64,000 nucleotides of DNA from Mangrovitalea sediminis. GTDB taxonomy: Bacteria; Pseudomonadota; Gammaproteobacteria; Pseudomonadales; Oleiphilaceae. Positions within the stretch are counted from its first letter, which is position 1; each line of letters starts with the position of its first letter. The notes beneath the pieces are model-generated. The model saw only the letters and a program-made list of their open reading frames with translations. It had not been told where the DNA came from and made no database searches. The position numbers and the translations under genes were made by a program. Positions 9,238-18,882 of the stretch are shown here, piece by piece. The DNA lies in contig NZ_NTLB01000005.1 in NCBI RefSeq assembly GCF_002514725.1, forward strand, positions 248,001-312,000, in the 5' to 3' direction.

Positions 9238-10944
9238 TTATCTTTCCCTTTTGGCAAAAGCCAAGTAGTAGTCCACGGTTTTTACCTTAGCCAGCATATC
9301 AAGTGTTGAACCCGCATCAATAGAATTTTTGGGGTTGTCTTTGATTGTGAGCCTCATTTTTTCCTTATCCCACATCTCATGCTGCAAGCTGTCGATAATG
9401 TCGTATAAGCTGGAGGATTGGTACAAGTGTTCATAGTTGAACCAACCAAGCTGAGGACTTTTGTTTCGTAACCGCCGGGATAGAAGTTCTTTGACGATCC
9501 GGACTCCCCGTGACAACTCTTGGATGGGGATCGGGTATTTTGCGCCAACCAGAGTTGCAGACATTGGCTCTTTTAGTAGTTCCGAGTGGTGGCGTCGGAG
9601 TATCTCTTGGTTGGTTTTGTTATGAACCCGTTCGCTGAAAGGGAGCTTCCCAATGGCTTCAACAGCTCTGTCATCGGCGAAGGGTAAGCGGTACCCGATC
9701 AAACACGATGCAGCTTGTGCCTGTTTCAGAATGTATTGCCGAGCCCTGTGGTCCATATTGAATTGCTCGATAGCCAGCTGCCAATCCCTTGTTTCCTGAT
9801 ACTGGCGGCTCAGACTGTCATAGGTTTGTTGCGCCGTTTTGTCTGCCAATGTGGAAAAATGCGCATTTGCGTCGTCGGTCAAAAACCAATGGCTGGTCGG
9901 CGGCAACGCGAATTTTCTGACTGCTGCTTCAATACGGTGGTCAGGGATCCTTTGTTTGTTAAAGATGAACAGAGCTGATTTCAATTTTTGCCACCGGTTT
10001 CCCAAACTGAGTAAACCGTAATGGCCACCTAACAGTTCGCCGAGCACGCCGCTGACCAACGGCGCGTCATAGATTTTTTTGATTTTCTGTGCGGCGAGGT
10101 ACCAGATAGGAAAAACACAAAAGCCATTTTCGTTCAGCATGCTTTCAAGAAGCTGTGGTGTAAAATCTAGCCGGCTGATCTCTGTAAATATGTGATCCAG
10201 CCGAACAGACCCTGTGAGTCTCTGCGTAATCCGTAACTCTCGACTTGAAAGGTCGCCGTGGGAATAGGCTGTTGCAAATGGAGTGCTCCCGTCGAGAAGG
10301 AGCGTTCTTGAATCCCAACCGGCCGACATCATCAATACGCCTGGTGGAGAGCTCCTGAGATGATCCCTTAGGCGCTCTGCAATGGTATTAACCGGATCTT
10401 CTGAATCATCATCTGAGCTTCTCGTCCGACCACTGACGCTCACTGAGGGCACTGGGCCATCCAGCGATACTGTGATCTCTTGGTTTGGCAGCGTTTGCTG
10501 AATCTCCTGGAAAAACGTTTTGCTATCTAGCGTATAGCCGCGGCAAAGATACTGTTGAATCGAGTGCCATTCGACGGTCGTTTCATTAGAGATGAGGTGT
10601 TCGAGGCGGTTTGAGAGGCAGTATGTACCATCGCCAAGTTGCCGATGGAAAACAATGGCCGTCCCGAGCCGGTCAGTGCTTAAACGAAACTGATGGGTTG
10701 TTGAATCGTAACGGATCAGGGTTCCTGAAGCACCAGGATGAGTAGCTTCAGGTTCTTCGAATGGCGATGCAGTCCGCTCACCCATGAAGAGCGAAAACCC
10801 GGTGTGATCCGTCTGGTATTGAATGTAATACGGATTGTCGACGTTAACCCATAAGCTGCAGTGCGAGTCTTCGAAAACACAGGAAACATCATGGAGGCTC
10901 AGGCGTGTGGGACCAAGCGCTATAGAAAAGGAAGTCGGTTTCAC
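9238..10944 (-). CDS. Asparagine-synthase-like ATP-pyrophosphatase, EPS locus type
   Basis: 568 residues. The C-terminal half matches the AsnB synthetase domain: the PPi loop appears as MMSAGWDSRTLLLDG (about residues 206-220), in place of the usual SGGxDS. The N-terminal 190 residues keep the outline of a class II glutamine amidotransferase (RLGTAIVFHRQLGDGTYCLSNRLEHLI), but the protein begins MKPTSF and lacks the essential Cys2 nucleophile, so it should not hydrolyse glutamine by the standard route. It may amidate a uronic acid using ammonia or another amine, or form another amide. It overlaps the acyltransferase gene by one base and is followed by the CapK-like gene after 3 bp. Confidence 0.7.
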   Translation of the reverse strand: MKPTSFSIALGPTRLSLHDVSCVFEDSHCSLWVNVDNPYYIQYQTDHTGFSLFMGERTASPFEEPEATHPGASGTLIRYDSTTHQFRLSTDRLGTAIVFHRQLGDGTYCLSNRLEHLISNETTVEWHSIQQYLCRGYTLDSKTFFQEIQQTLPNQEITVSLDGPVPSVSVSGRTRSSDDDSEDPVNTIAERLRDHLRSSPPGVLMMSAGWDSRTLLLDGSTPFATAYSHGDLSSRELRITQRLTGSVRLDHIFTEISRLDFTPQLLESMLNENGFCVFPIWYLAAQKIKKIYDAPLVSGVLGELLGGHYGLLSLGNRWQKLKSALFIFNKQRIPDHRIEAAVRKFALPPTSHWFLTDDANAHFSTLADKTAQQTYDSLSRQYQETRDWQLAIEQFNMDHRARQYILKQAQAASCLIGYRLPFADDRAVEAIGKLPFSERVHNKTNQEILRRHHSELLKEPMSATLVGAKYPIPIQELSRGVRIVKELLSRRLRNKSPQLGWFNYEHLYQSSSLYDIIDSLQHEMWDKEKMRLTIKDNPKNSIDAGSTLDMLAKVKTVDYYLAFAKRER

Positions 10945-11546
10945 TAAGCCTGCTCCTTGGTAATTCTGTCACCGATGGCTTTTGCTGGGTTACCGGCAAT
11001 GATGATTTTAGGTTTCGGCGTCTCTTTTGTAACTACGCTTCCTGCGGCCACGATGCAGCCATCATGAACGTTAGCCATCACCAGTGCGCTATTGCCTAGC
11101 CAGCAGTCGGAACCGATGGAAATTTTCTGGTATGCGCCACCTTGTGCCTGAATGGGTTGAGTGGCGTCTTCAAAGAAATGTTGCTTGTTCCCACTCAAAA
11201 TATGGACACCGCTGCCGATTAGCGTGTCCGCCCCGATTTTACATTTGCCGATATTACATTGGGGGCCGATGTAAACCCCTTTTTGTATTGTCGTGTCGCG
11301 GTGAGACAAAAGTGTGAGGAATCCAATCGAAATTTCATCCGAGGTGTCGGGACAGGCTAGGTGGTAAAAGGCTGCTCTGGTGTATATCCCCAGCTTGCCG
11401 GGAATGATACTCAGAAACTGGGAGAAGCCGCTGAATACGGCGTCAGTCTTACCGCCTTTTGAAAGCATCCAATAGAGGGCATACAGGGGTAATACCAGAA
11501 TGAGGACGCCTTTCTTGACGATAGTCTTTACGACTCCTCGAATCAT
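10944..11546 (-). CDS. Hexapeptide-repeat acyltransferase (LbH fold)
   Basis: A 200-residue protein with a short hydrophobic N-terminal helix (LILVLPLYALYWML) and then left-handed beta-helix hexapeptide repeats (IGPQCNIGKCKIGADTLIGSGVHIL, then KISIGSDCWLGNSALVMANVHDGCIVAAGSVV). IIIAGNPAKAIGDR at the C-terminus is typical of WbbJ/NodL-type O-acetyltransferases, which use acetyl-CoA to modify sugars. The likely role is O- or N-acetylation of the polysaccharide repeat unit. It lies 1 bp downstream of the YetA-like gene and overlaps the next gene by 1 bp, so it is clearly operonic. Confidence 0.82.
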   Translation of the reverse strand: MIRGVVKTIVKKGVLILVLPLYALYWMLSKGGKTDAVFSGFSQFLSIIPGKLGIYTRAAFYHLACPDTSDEISIGFLTLLSHRDTTIQKGVYIGPQCNIGKCKIGADTLIGSGVHILSGNKQHFFEDATQPIQAQGGAYQKISIGSDCWLGNSALVMANVHDGCIVAAGSVVTKETPKPKIIIAGNPAKAIGDRITKEQA

Positions 11547-11547
11547 G

Positions 11548-14154
11548 TTAGCGTCCCATGCGAATTGACAGCCATGCCTTTTCCCGTTTGATACTGAAAT
11601 GGCGCAGTCCCAGCAGAAGGCGTTTCAGTATGCGTAATGTTATCGACGCAAAGCCGATTCGTGATGGCGATAACCTGTGGAAGGCGCTGGGGGATAGCTT
11701 TGCCAGTTGATCTTGAAATAAGGATTGTAGCTCGTCAATCGTAAACCCCTGAGGACCATAGTTCTGAAGTAATATGACCAATACCCGGGTGTATTGGCGT
11801 TCCGGCGTTTGCGTTAAGGTATCGGTGATATGTTGTTGCCATTCGAGCGCTTTCCCATAGAAATCTGTTGCAGACTCGGGGAAGAAGCTTGCAGCCTGGT
11901 AGAGCAGCGCCGCTTTGCGTATGTCCTGCGCGGTCCAGGTATGATTCGGAAATTCCAGCTGCTCCGGGTGGGTCAGAAAAGGGACTTCACAGTTCATGAT
12001 CCACTGACAGTAAAGCTGCAGGGCGTTCCTTGCGTAGATCAGCGCGTCGTCGATCTCCGAACGTTCAAGCTTCAGGTTGATGTACCGGCTCAAACTGGCG
12101 AGAAAAACGAGGTAAGACCAGGCGACCTCGACATCTAACAGGTTTCTGTCGTTTGGATCGTCATCAGGGTGGACTGTTGCCGCGATGACGCGCGCTGCCT
12201 GGTGCAGCCAGTCTCCGGAAGGATCGATCAGACTGGCGTCAATCAGCGTATTGAGGTAGTTGCCGGTGCCTCGAGTGAAGGCGTATTGCCGGTTGGATAC
12301 GGTCCGTCCCTTGACGCAATGTATGAGAGAGGGGAGATCCCTCCGCCTAACCAGATCGAGCTGGCCCAGTATGCTTGTATCACCCTCTCGCTGACTGGTT
12401 ATCCAGTTTGCTAATTCAAGGACTGCCGTACGCGCGGTTTCATCGCCGGTCATCAAGTAGTGGTATAACAGGCCCGTACTATAGCAGTGCTCTTCGGCGG
12501 GCCCGCCTCCAGTTTGCCCCGGCGTAGAACTCGTATCATTGTGACGAGTGAACGTCCTGTGGGTCGCCGTACTGGCGTCCAGGTAATGATCGGTATGCCA
12601 GAAGAGTCCGTTGTTGTATTCCGCGCGGTCTTCCTGGGTATGGTAGATATCGATGTCTACGACGTGGCGGGCGAGGTCGTCCATCAGTTGGAACCAGCGG
12701 GGATCTCCGCTGAGTGCAAACTGCCGCGCAAAACCGTAAATCGGGTCGTATTGATTGTTGTAGTGGGAGATGAACGGCTGTTCGTCTTTACCCTGATAGA
12801 GCGTCTCGTGGTCCGCAAACAGGTCGCCGAAGTTGCGCCAGCCGTACTCGTCAATGATCTCCCGCTTCTGAAAGAAATTACTGGGGCCTTCAATGCCCGC
12901 CTGAATGAGGTCATCCAACCCGGTTTTGGGGGCATTTGCCTTAAACCAGGGAAAGGCTTGTGCCTGCTCGTAGATTACCGGGTCAAGTGATGGGACGGGC
13001 GGCGACTGTGTCCAGTCGAGGGCATTCGGGCTGTCACCGTAATGAAGGTAGAACGTTTGGTTTTTTCGCTCTCCACCCTGAAGTTCATAGGGTAGGGCCG
13101 TTTCCTCCGGGAATAGCGCAATATCCAGGCTTTGCGGGGTTACGCCGATGGCACTGGGAAAATTTTGCCAGAATCGGTCCAGGCTCGCCTGGAAGCTTCC
13201 GATGGCGGTCATCAGGCCTGCGGTGGGGGTCGCGCGAAGGCCTTCCGCGATCTGTTTTTCGCCACGGCTGACCTTGTAGCCGGGAAAGGACACGGTCAGT
13301 TTACCGTCCGCGCCAATGTGGTTGCGGCTATTCCAGTGCTCCCCGCCACTGGAATCCTGATAGAGGCGTAACGGGGCGCCGGTTTCGGCTTCGGGCTGGT
13401 CAATGGCTGCTCTAAGCCAGCCTGTTCCTGGCGCGGGAGATTCCAGGCTCGCTGTCAGAGAGCGGAAATGTATCGAACCCGGATCTCCCAGGTCCCAAAG
13501 TCCGCCGGGATGCCGGGCGCGCTTCGGATTGTGCAGGCACAGTGACGCAGTAACCGTGTCGCTGTCCCTGAAAATTTCGACAGAGCTGCTGAAGTCGGCC
13601 AGGCGATCGCCTTGTGGATTTTGCCAGTATCCACTCATTTCGAGCCGTACACAGACGGAGCCGGCTTCCCGGATTGACCATGGGGATTTTATAACGGCGG
13701 CACAGGGCGCGCCCAAGGCGTCGCTTAAGGCAAATGAGAGCGTTGAGGGCTGCTCAGCGCCCTCCTGAGTCTGAAGCCAGCCGGGCCGCTGCCTGTCGAA
13801 AGCGAAAATATGCTTTCCATTACTGACGCACAGGATGTTCCCAGTGTGTTCGACCTTCAGGGGGGGCGCCAGCTCCGCCGCATTCTCGGCGAACTCCAGC
13901 TGGTAGGTCGTAGTGGCGTTTGAAGTGGGCGAGGCGATAAAGCGGACTTTTAGCCACCTAACAGAACCGTCGGGCCAGTAGGCGAGTGGCATGGTCTGTA
14001 CCGCGCAGGCTTCGCCGTTTTCGCCATTGATCAGTCGGCAGCTCTGATCCTTGGAAAGTTGTCCTTGCGGGTAAGGAACCCCAATGGTTTGCGGTACACC
14101 GGAAAGTGAATGGGGTAGCTTGTTCGAAACGCGAATGGAAACGGCTTTATGCAT
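11548..14154 (-). CDS. Large YetA / exo-rhamnogalacturonan-lyase-like protein
   Basis: 868 residues. The N-terminus (VSIRVSNKLPHSLSGVPQTIGVPYPQGQL, then AYWPDGSVRWLKVRF) resembles the RIFT-barrel first domain of PcRGLX/YetA-like proteins. The second half (about 400-780) is helical with repeated aromatic/acidic motifs such as WFQLMDDLARHVVDIDIYHTQ and HCYSTGLLYHYLMTGD, as in an (alpha/alpha)-toroid of lyases and glycosidases. There is no signal peptide, which is odd for a polysaccharide-degrading enzyme; it may act in the cytoplasm on lipid-linked intermediates or have another role. It sits between the flippase and the hexapeptide acyltransferase. Family assignment is from recall of sequence pattern only and is moderate. 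Confidence 0.55.
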   Translation of the reverse strand: MHKAVSIRVSNKLPHSLSGVPQTIGVPYPQGQLSKDQSCRLINGENGEACAVQTMPLAYWPDGSVRWLKVRFIASPTSNATTTYQLEFAENAAELAPPLKVEHTGNILCVSNGKHIFAFDRQRPGWLQTQEGAEQPSTLSFALSDALGAPCAAVIKSPWSIREAGSVCVRLEMSGYWQNPQGDRLADFSSSVEIFRDSDTVTASLCLHNPKRARHPGGLWDLGDPGSIHFRSLTASLESPAPGTGWLRAAIDQPEAETGAPLRLYQDSSGGEHWNSRNHIGADGKLTVSFPGYKVSRGEKQIAEGLRATPTAGLMTAIGSFQASLDRFWQNFPSAIGVTPQSLDIALFPEETALPYELQGGERKNQTFYLHYGDSPNALDWTQSPPVPSLDPVIYEQAQAFPWFKANAPKTGLDDLIQAGIEGPSNFFQKREIIDEYGWRNFGDLFADHETLYQGKDEQPFISHYNNQYDPIYGFARQFALSGDPRWFQLMDDLARHVVDIDIYHTQEDRAEYNNGLFWHTDHYLDASTATHRTFTRHNDTSSTPGQTGGGPAEEHCYSTGLLYHYLMTGDETARTAVLELANWITSQREGDTSILGQLDLVRRRDLPSLIHCVKGRTVSNRQYAFTRGTGNYLNTLIDASLIDPSGDWLHQAARVIAATVHPDDDPNDRNLLDVEVAWSYLVFLASLSRYINLKLERSEIDDALIYARNALQLYCQWIMNCEVPFLTHPEQLEFPNHTWTAQDIRKAALLYQAASFFPESATDFYGKALEWQQHITDTLTQTPERQYTRVLVILLQNYGPQGFTIDELQSLFQDQLAKLSPSAFHRLSPSRIGFASITLRILKRLLLGLRHFSIKREKAWLSIRMGR

Positions 14155-14279
14155 CTGCTCTCAAGCGCCTACTTCGTTGGTAATACGTCGTCCGTAATAC
14201 AATGATACTTTGTCCTTTACACGGATAAAGCATAGTAAAGGATGCGATTGTTGTTTGATGCGTCGATCTTTCCAGCCTA

Positions 14280-15743
14280 TCAGGGACTCGGCTTTTTTCT
14301 ACGAATCACGTGCTTCAGCAGGAAACGAATCTGATGCCACTCTTCTGTGTTTCGTAGCAGGAGCGAGGCCCATATCAGTGTCGTTGCCACGGCGATCAGG
14401 ACAAAGCCTGCGCCACGGAGGAGGAACTCAACGACAGGCGGCAGCGCTTGTAGCGGGCACTGTGCAATTAAATATCCAGCGCCTGCGCTGCCGATCAGGG
14501 ACGGAAGTGTCAGCCAGCAGTATCTCGCCAGTCCGAAGCGGGTCATTCGGGCGAGAATCAACAGCAAGGCCAATGTCGTCGCGATGGCCAGCCATCCCCG
14601 TGACCAGGCCATCGCCGTCAGGCTATGGGTCCCCGTTAACAACAGTGTGACAAATATGATGACGGTGGAAATGACGTCAAACCAGAACAGGCGATAGACC
14701 TTACCCAGGGCGATTATGGCATCGCTAACGAGGGCAAACAGGCAGAAGGTGAAAAACAGGAGGCCGAACGGGCGAAGCAAGGGTGCATACGCTGTCCAGT
14801 TATCACCCAGCAAGACACCAACGATCAGCTTCGGGTACATCATGATAAAAAGTGTGACCGGGATAAGGCAGCTGCTCATTACGGCGAGACTGAAGCGAAT
14901 ACGGTGGGCCAGGGTGGCTGGGTCTTCTTTGGCCTTGGCGATGGCGGCCAGTAGCGGCTCTGACATGGGAATGATTGCCGATAGTGCCGGCAGCAGGCTG
15001 ACTTCCCGTACGACGTTATAACCACCGAGCGGCGTGGTACCGAAAAAACGGGATACCATCAGGTTATCGATTTGAGAGCGGGTAAAGCCGACGATGCCTC
15101 TCAGCAGAAGCCACTGGGAAAAACCCCATTGCTCGCGAAAGTTGACCAGTGTCCATCGAGGTCGATAGGCATCCACCCGGTAAGAACCAATGGCCAAAAT
15201 ACAGGCAGACACAATGTTGCCGGCAATGAGCGCCCAGTAGCTGGGGTGCGCCAGTGCCAGCCCGATAACAACGATAAAGGTGATGATTTTCTGCCAAAGG
15301 TTGAGCCGGAAGATCGGCCGGTAATTGATGTCGCGTGCCAGTTTCATCAGGCCGGGCGTTTTAAGTGCCCGAATAGGGAGCGTTAGTGCCGTAACACTCA
15401 GCGCGGCGGTTAATTCCGGTGTCCTGAAGTAAATCGCCAGTAATGGTGACGCCGCGATGATGAGAAGGGCGAGCAGGCTCTTAAGCAGGACATCCATGGA
15501 CCAGGCAGTATTGAGATCGTCGTCGACCAGGGTTTTCTTCTGAACGATATATTGCTGATTGCCCGTCTCTACGAGCAATTCGAAAAACTGCATGGAAATC
15601 GTCACCAGTGCGACGATACCGAATTCGGCTGGGACCAGGAGGCGAGCCAGGATCAGGGTACTGACGATCCCCAGGCCTCTCTGGACGAGTTGCAGGCTGA
15701 GTAAGAGTGCTGCGCTTTTGAGAACGCTAAGGCTAGCGGACAT
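14280..15743 (-). CDS. Oligosaccharide flippase (Wzx/MVF-like)
   Basis: A 487-residue, strongly hydrophobic protein with about 12-14 predicted membrane helices. Its start (LVQRGLGIVSTLILARLLVPAEFGIVALVTISMQFFELLVETGNQQYIVQ) matches the polysaccharide-transporter family that moves undecaprenyl-linked oligosaccharides to the periplasm. It lies downstream of prsT (161 bp gap containing a 10-bp-stem hairpin) and 125 bp upstream of the YetA-like gene. With the partial flippase at 1-601 the window holds two such transporters. Two separate pathways, or one flippase supplied by a recently exchanged cassette, are both possible. Confidence 0.85.
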   Translation of the reverse strand: MSASLSVLKSAALLLSLQLVQRGLGIVSTLILARLLVPAEFGIVALVTISMQFFELLVETGNQQYIVQKKTLVDDDLNTAWSMDVLLKSLLALLIIAASPLLAIYFRTPELTAALSVTALTLPIRALKTPGLMKLARDINYRPIFRLNLWQKIITFIVVIGLALAHPSYWALIAGNIVSACILAIGSYRVDAYRPRWTLVNFREQWGFSQWLLLRGIVGFTRSQIDNLMVSRFFGTTPLGGYNVVREVSLLPALSAIIPMSEPLLAAIAKAKEDPATLAHRIRFSLAVMSSCLIPVTLFIMMYPKLIVGVLLGDNWTAYAPLLRPFGLLFFTFCLFALVSDAIIALGKVYRLFWFDVISTVIIFVTLLLTGTHSLTAMAWSRGWLAIATTLALLLILARMTRFGLARYCWLTLPSLIGSAGAGYLIAQCPLQALPPVVEFLLRGAGFVLIAVATTLIWASLLLRNTEEWHQIRFLLKHVIRRKKPSP

Positions 15744-15848
15744 GGAGATCGTCGCGGAGGAGGGCTGACATTCAGATAAGCCTTATGATGACTGCGTAAC
15801 GCTGTGTCCGAAACCCATATCTTCGCCGACCTATGGTGCCGAGATCTC

Positions 15849-15887
15849 CCCTTGGGTCAGCGAGTTTCGCTGCGGCCGACCCAAGGG
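15849..15887 (-). terminator. Long hairpin after prsT, possible terminator
   Basis: CCCTTGGGTC and GACCCAAGGG form a perfect 10-bp stem around a 19-nt loop that contains a smaller stem (AGCGA/TCGCT). It lies 18-56 bp past the prsT stop on the minus strand. There is no T-tract, so termination would be Rho-assisted, or the structure protects the 3' end of the prsT mRNA. Confidence 0.4.
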
Positions 15888-15904
15888 ATAGAGGTGGTGA
15901 CTTG

Positions 15905-18604
15905 TCAGAACTTCTCCAGAATTGCCTTCGCTTTCTTGTCCTGTGAGGTTTGCTTGTAAGCCTCTGCCAAATGGAGTGCGATTTCCTTCTGGTCCGGCGC
16001 TTTCTGGTGAGCCGCCTCGAGGATCGGAACACTTGCCTTGGCGTTACCCTGTTTCAGCAATATCCAACCGTAGGTATCCGCAATGGCGGCCGAATCGGGT
16101 TGAATTTCATAAGCCTTCTTGGCTGTTTCTGCCGCGCGCTTGTCGCCTTTTTGCTGATAAATCCAGGCGAGGTTGTTGAGTGCCGCGGGCTGGTCCGGCG
16201 ACAACTTCAGTAGCTGCTGATAGGCCTGTTCCGCTTTATCGATCTTGTTCTCATTCTGATAGGCGATGCCGAGACGCAGGTAGGTCTCTGGTACATCCGG
16301 GTATTGTTTGGCGGTGTCTTCAAGCGTTGCGATGGCGTTTTGCGGCTGCCCACCCAGGGTCTGCGCGGTAGCCAGCTGAAGTGCGGTAGCCGGGCTACTG
16401 GCCTTTTGAAGCGCCAGCTTGTATAGCTCGATCGCCTGGTCGAATTGCTTTTTCGATAGCCGGTAACCTGCTTCCACCAAGTAGGGTTGAGCCGTATCAG
16501 GATTCTTCAGCTTGAGCTGACGCAGCAACGCGAGTGCGCCGTCTTCGTTGTTCTGGGTGAACAGTACAGTTGCGCGGGCCAAACCAATTTGGAGGTTGTC
16601 TGGGAACCGTTGGTCGGCAAGGTCCAGAACTTTGCCCGCCTGATCGGCCTTCTGGGCTCTCAAATCGTTCATGGCTGCATTGACGTAAACCATGGCCATA
16701 AGCCGCTCAGCACCTTCCTTGCTCTTTGACAGCGCTTGAACCTTGTCGCCGAGTGCTTCGCTTTCCTTGAAGTTGCCTTGATCCAGGGCATATTCCATCA
16801 GGATGATGCGAGGGCCGGTCGCCTCGGGATGCTTGTCGGCCTCGTTGCGCAGGAAGCTGACGGTTTGAGCGATCTGCTTCTTATCGTTGGCGGTGAGGCG
16901 AATGAGCGATGACAGGGCCGCATTATCATTGGGGGCTAATTCGATCGCGTTCTTGTAGTAGGTCAGGGCTTTCGCGCGTTCGCCATTGACCTCCATCAGG
17001 TGCCCCATGGCCATTTGGGGGGCGGCGGATTTCGGATCCATCTTGGCGGCAGCCTGATAGTCTTCGAACGCCTGTGTCGTCTTTTTCTGTAACGCGTTCA
17101 AATCACCGCTGGCGAGAAGGGCATAGATGTTCTTGGGTTGCGATTTACGCCATGCCTTAGCGGCTTCCACGGCCTGTTCGGCCTGGTTCCCCTTGAGGAG
17201 AGCGGCAATTTCAAGTCGGTGTGCGGGAACCGAATCCGGTGCGTACTTGATCGCCTCGCGGGCTTGAGCTGCAGCGCCATTGAAGTCGTTTTGCTTCATC
17301 AGCCACTGGCCATAACGAAGTCGCAATGTGAGGTTTTTCGGTTCGAGTGTTAAGGACTTCTCGATGTATTGACGACCAACGTTCAGCTCCCCGGCGCTGA
17401 TAGCGGCGGTTCCGACGAGGGCAAGTACGCCGGGGTCTGAGTCGGCACCTTTCAGCTCGGACAGCATCTTTTGCGCCTGCTGGCTTTGGCCGGAGCGGAT
17501 TTGGCTGGCCGCGAGCAGTTTGGTGGCTTCAAGAGAGCTACCGCTTTCCTCCAGCGGTTTAAGCAGCTTTTCTGCTTCCTGGGTCTTTCCTTGCTGGTAG
17601 CGGATTAGCCCGAGCAGCAGGGTTGCTTTTTGGTTGCCAGGTGATTGCTTGAGGATTTCCTCGAGATGGTTCGCGGCTTCGCCGAGATCGCCCCGTTTAT
17701 AGGCTTTGATGGCGGATTCGTAGTAGCCAATGATAATCCCTGGGCCTGATTTGGCGAGAATCTCTTCATAAACATAGGCCTGCTGTATCTTCCCTTCGGC
17801 ACGCAGCACCTGAATGAGCGATGACATCGTCTGGTATTTCTGCAATGTCATGATGTCATATTTGCCGATATCTTCGAGGGCCCTCATGTAGGCGCTTTCG
17901 GCCGTAGCGTAGTCCTTTTCGTTCTGTGCCATCTGAGCCTTCCAAAGCAGGGCATCAGAATTGGTCGGGTTGTCCTTCAGGGTGGCGCTTAAGAGACTTT
18001 GCGACTGCTTCTTGTCACCCTGGAAGTAGGCAACCTTGGACAGCCCTACCGCGGCATCGACGGAATTGGGATTGAGTTTCTGGGCGGCTTCGAAGGCGTC
18101 TTTGGCGCCGTTAGTGTCACCTTTTGCGAGCAGTACCTGTCCGCGCAGGTTGTTGGCCTTGACCAGGTCGTCCTTAACACCGGATTCCGGTGTTTTGACA
18201 TCGTCGAGATGCTTAAGGGCGGAGTCATAGTCGCGTTTGAGCAGTTCTGTTTTCGCCCACTCGATGGCGATGCGATTCTTGTCCGCGACGTTAACGTTCT
18301 CGGAGAGATGTTTCTCGAGCTTCTTCAGGGACTCTTCGGCGTTGGTCGCATCGCCGGCGATAATAAGATTGTCGATGATGAGCAGGTAAGGCGCCGCATT
18401 TTGCGGCTGTAGCCGGATGGCGCTGCGCGCTTCCTGGGTACTGGCCTTCAGCTCGCCCTGCCGCTCAAAAAAGCGGGCCTGGTCCATGTGGCTGAGGTAC
18501 TCGACCTGAGCCTTCGTCTTTTCGGGCTTTTTGCTGCAACCTGCCAGCGGCAAGGCAATGACGGCGCAGAGCAGCGAAACCTGGAAAAGATTTTTCCCGT
18601 TCAT
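15905..18604 (-). CDS. prsT: PEP-CTERM system TPR-repeat lipoprotein PrsT
   Basis: 899 residues. The N-terminus is a lipoprotein signal (MNGKNLFQVSLLCAVIALPLAGC) with a lipobox LAGC, so it is processed and anchored in the envelope. The rest is more than twenty consecutive TPR-like helical repeats, for example PETYLRLGIAYQNENKIDKAEQAYQQLLKLSP and LNNLAWIYQQKGDKRAAETAKKAYEIQP. Length and layout match the TIGR02917-type PEP-CTERM TPR lipoprotein that accompanies PrsK and PrsR in exosortase/EPS loci. It is a likely scaffold for polysaccharide export. It follows prsR after 278 bp, so it probably has its own promoter; I looked for a sigma-54 site (TGGCAC-N5-TTGC) and did not find a convincing one. 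Confidence 0.9.
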   Translation of the reverse strand: MNGKNLFQVSLLCAVIALPLAGCSKKPEKTKAQVEYLSHMDQARFFERQGELKASTQEARSAIRLQPQNAAPYLLIIDNLIIAGDATNAEESLKKLEKHLSENVNVADKNRIAIEWAKTELLKRDYDSALKHLDDVKTPESGVKDDLVKANNLRGQVLLAKGDTNGAKDAFEAAQKLNPNSVDAAVGLSKVAYFQGDKKQSQSLLSATLKDNPTNSDALLWKAQMAQNEKDYATAESAYMRALEDIGKYDIMTLQKYQTMSSLIQVLRAEGKIQQAYVYEEILAKSGPGIIIGYYESAIKAYKRGDLGEAANHLEEILKQSPGNQKATLLLGLIRYQQGKTQEAEKLLKPLEESGSSLEATKLLAASQIRSGQSQQAQKMLSELKGADSDPGVLALVGTAAISAGELNVGRQYIEKSLTLEPKNLTLRLRYGQWLMKQNDFNGAAAQAREAIKYAPDSVPAHRLEIAALLKGNQAEQAVEAAKAWRKSQPKNIYALLASGDLNALQKKTTQAFEDYQAAAKMDPKSAAPQMAMGHLMEVNGERAKALTYYKNAIELAPNDNAALSSLIRLTANDKKQIAQTVSFLRNEADKHPEATGPRIILMEYALDQGNFKESEALGDKVQALSKSKEGAERLMAMVYVNAAMNDLRAQKADQAGKVLDLADQRFPDNLQIGLARATVLFTQNNEDGALALLRQLKLKNPDTAQPYLVEAGYRLSKKQFDQAIELYKLALQKASSPATALQLATAQTLGGQPQNAIATLEDTAKQYPDVPETYLRLGIAYQNENKIDKAEQAYQQLLKLSPDQPAALNNLAWIYQQKGDKRAAETAKKAYEIQPDSAAIADTYGWILLKQGNAKASVPILEAAHQKAPDQKEIALHLAEAYKQTSQDKKAKAILEKF

Positions 18605-18882
18605 CTTCGGATTTCCTTATTATCTTCAGCTTCCGCGGCCTGGTTAGGCTCCGGCTGTCGGGGCGAGCAGGTGGCCCGCGACCTCGAGCGGTAGCGTTGG
18701 TCGGGAAGCAAAGTCAACACGCTGGCGGATGATGTTTGTTGTTTGGATTTGCGATGCAATCAAGCCCATCATTCGGGCTGCATTTAACCGTTTTACCTTC
18801 TGTTCCGGTCTTTTGTATGTATCAGGCGACATTACCACCGACTTATGGCCCTGCAAGATGCCATTTGCTTGTCGCCCGACGA

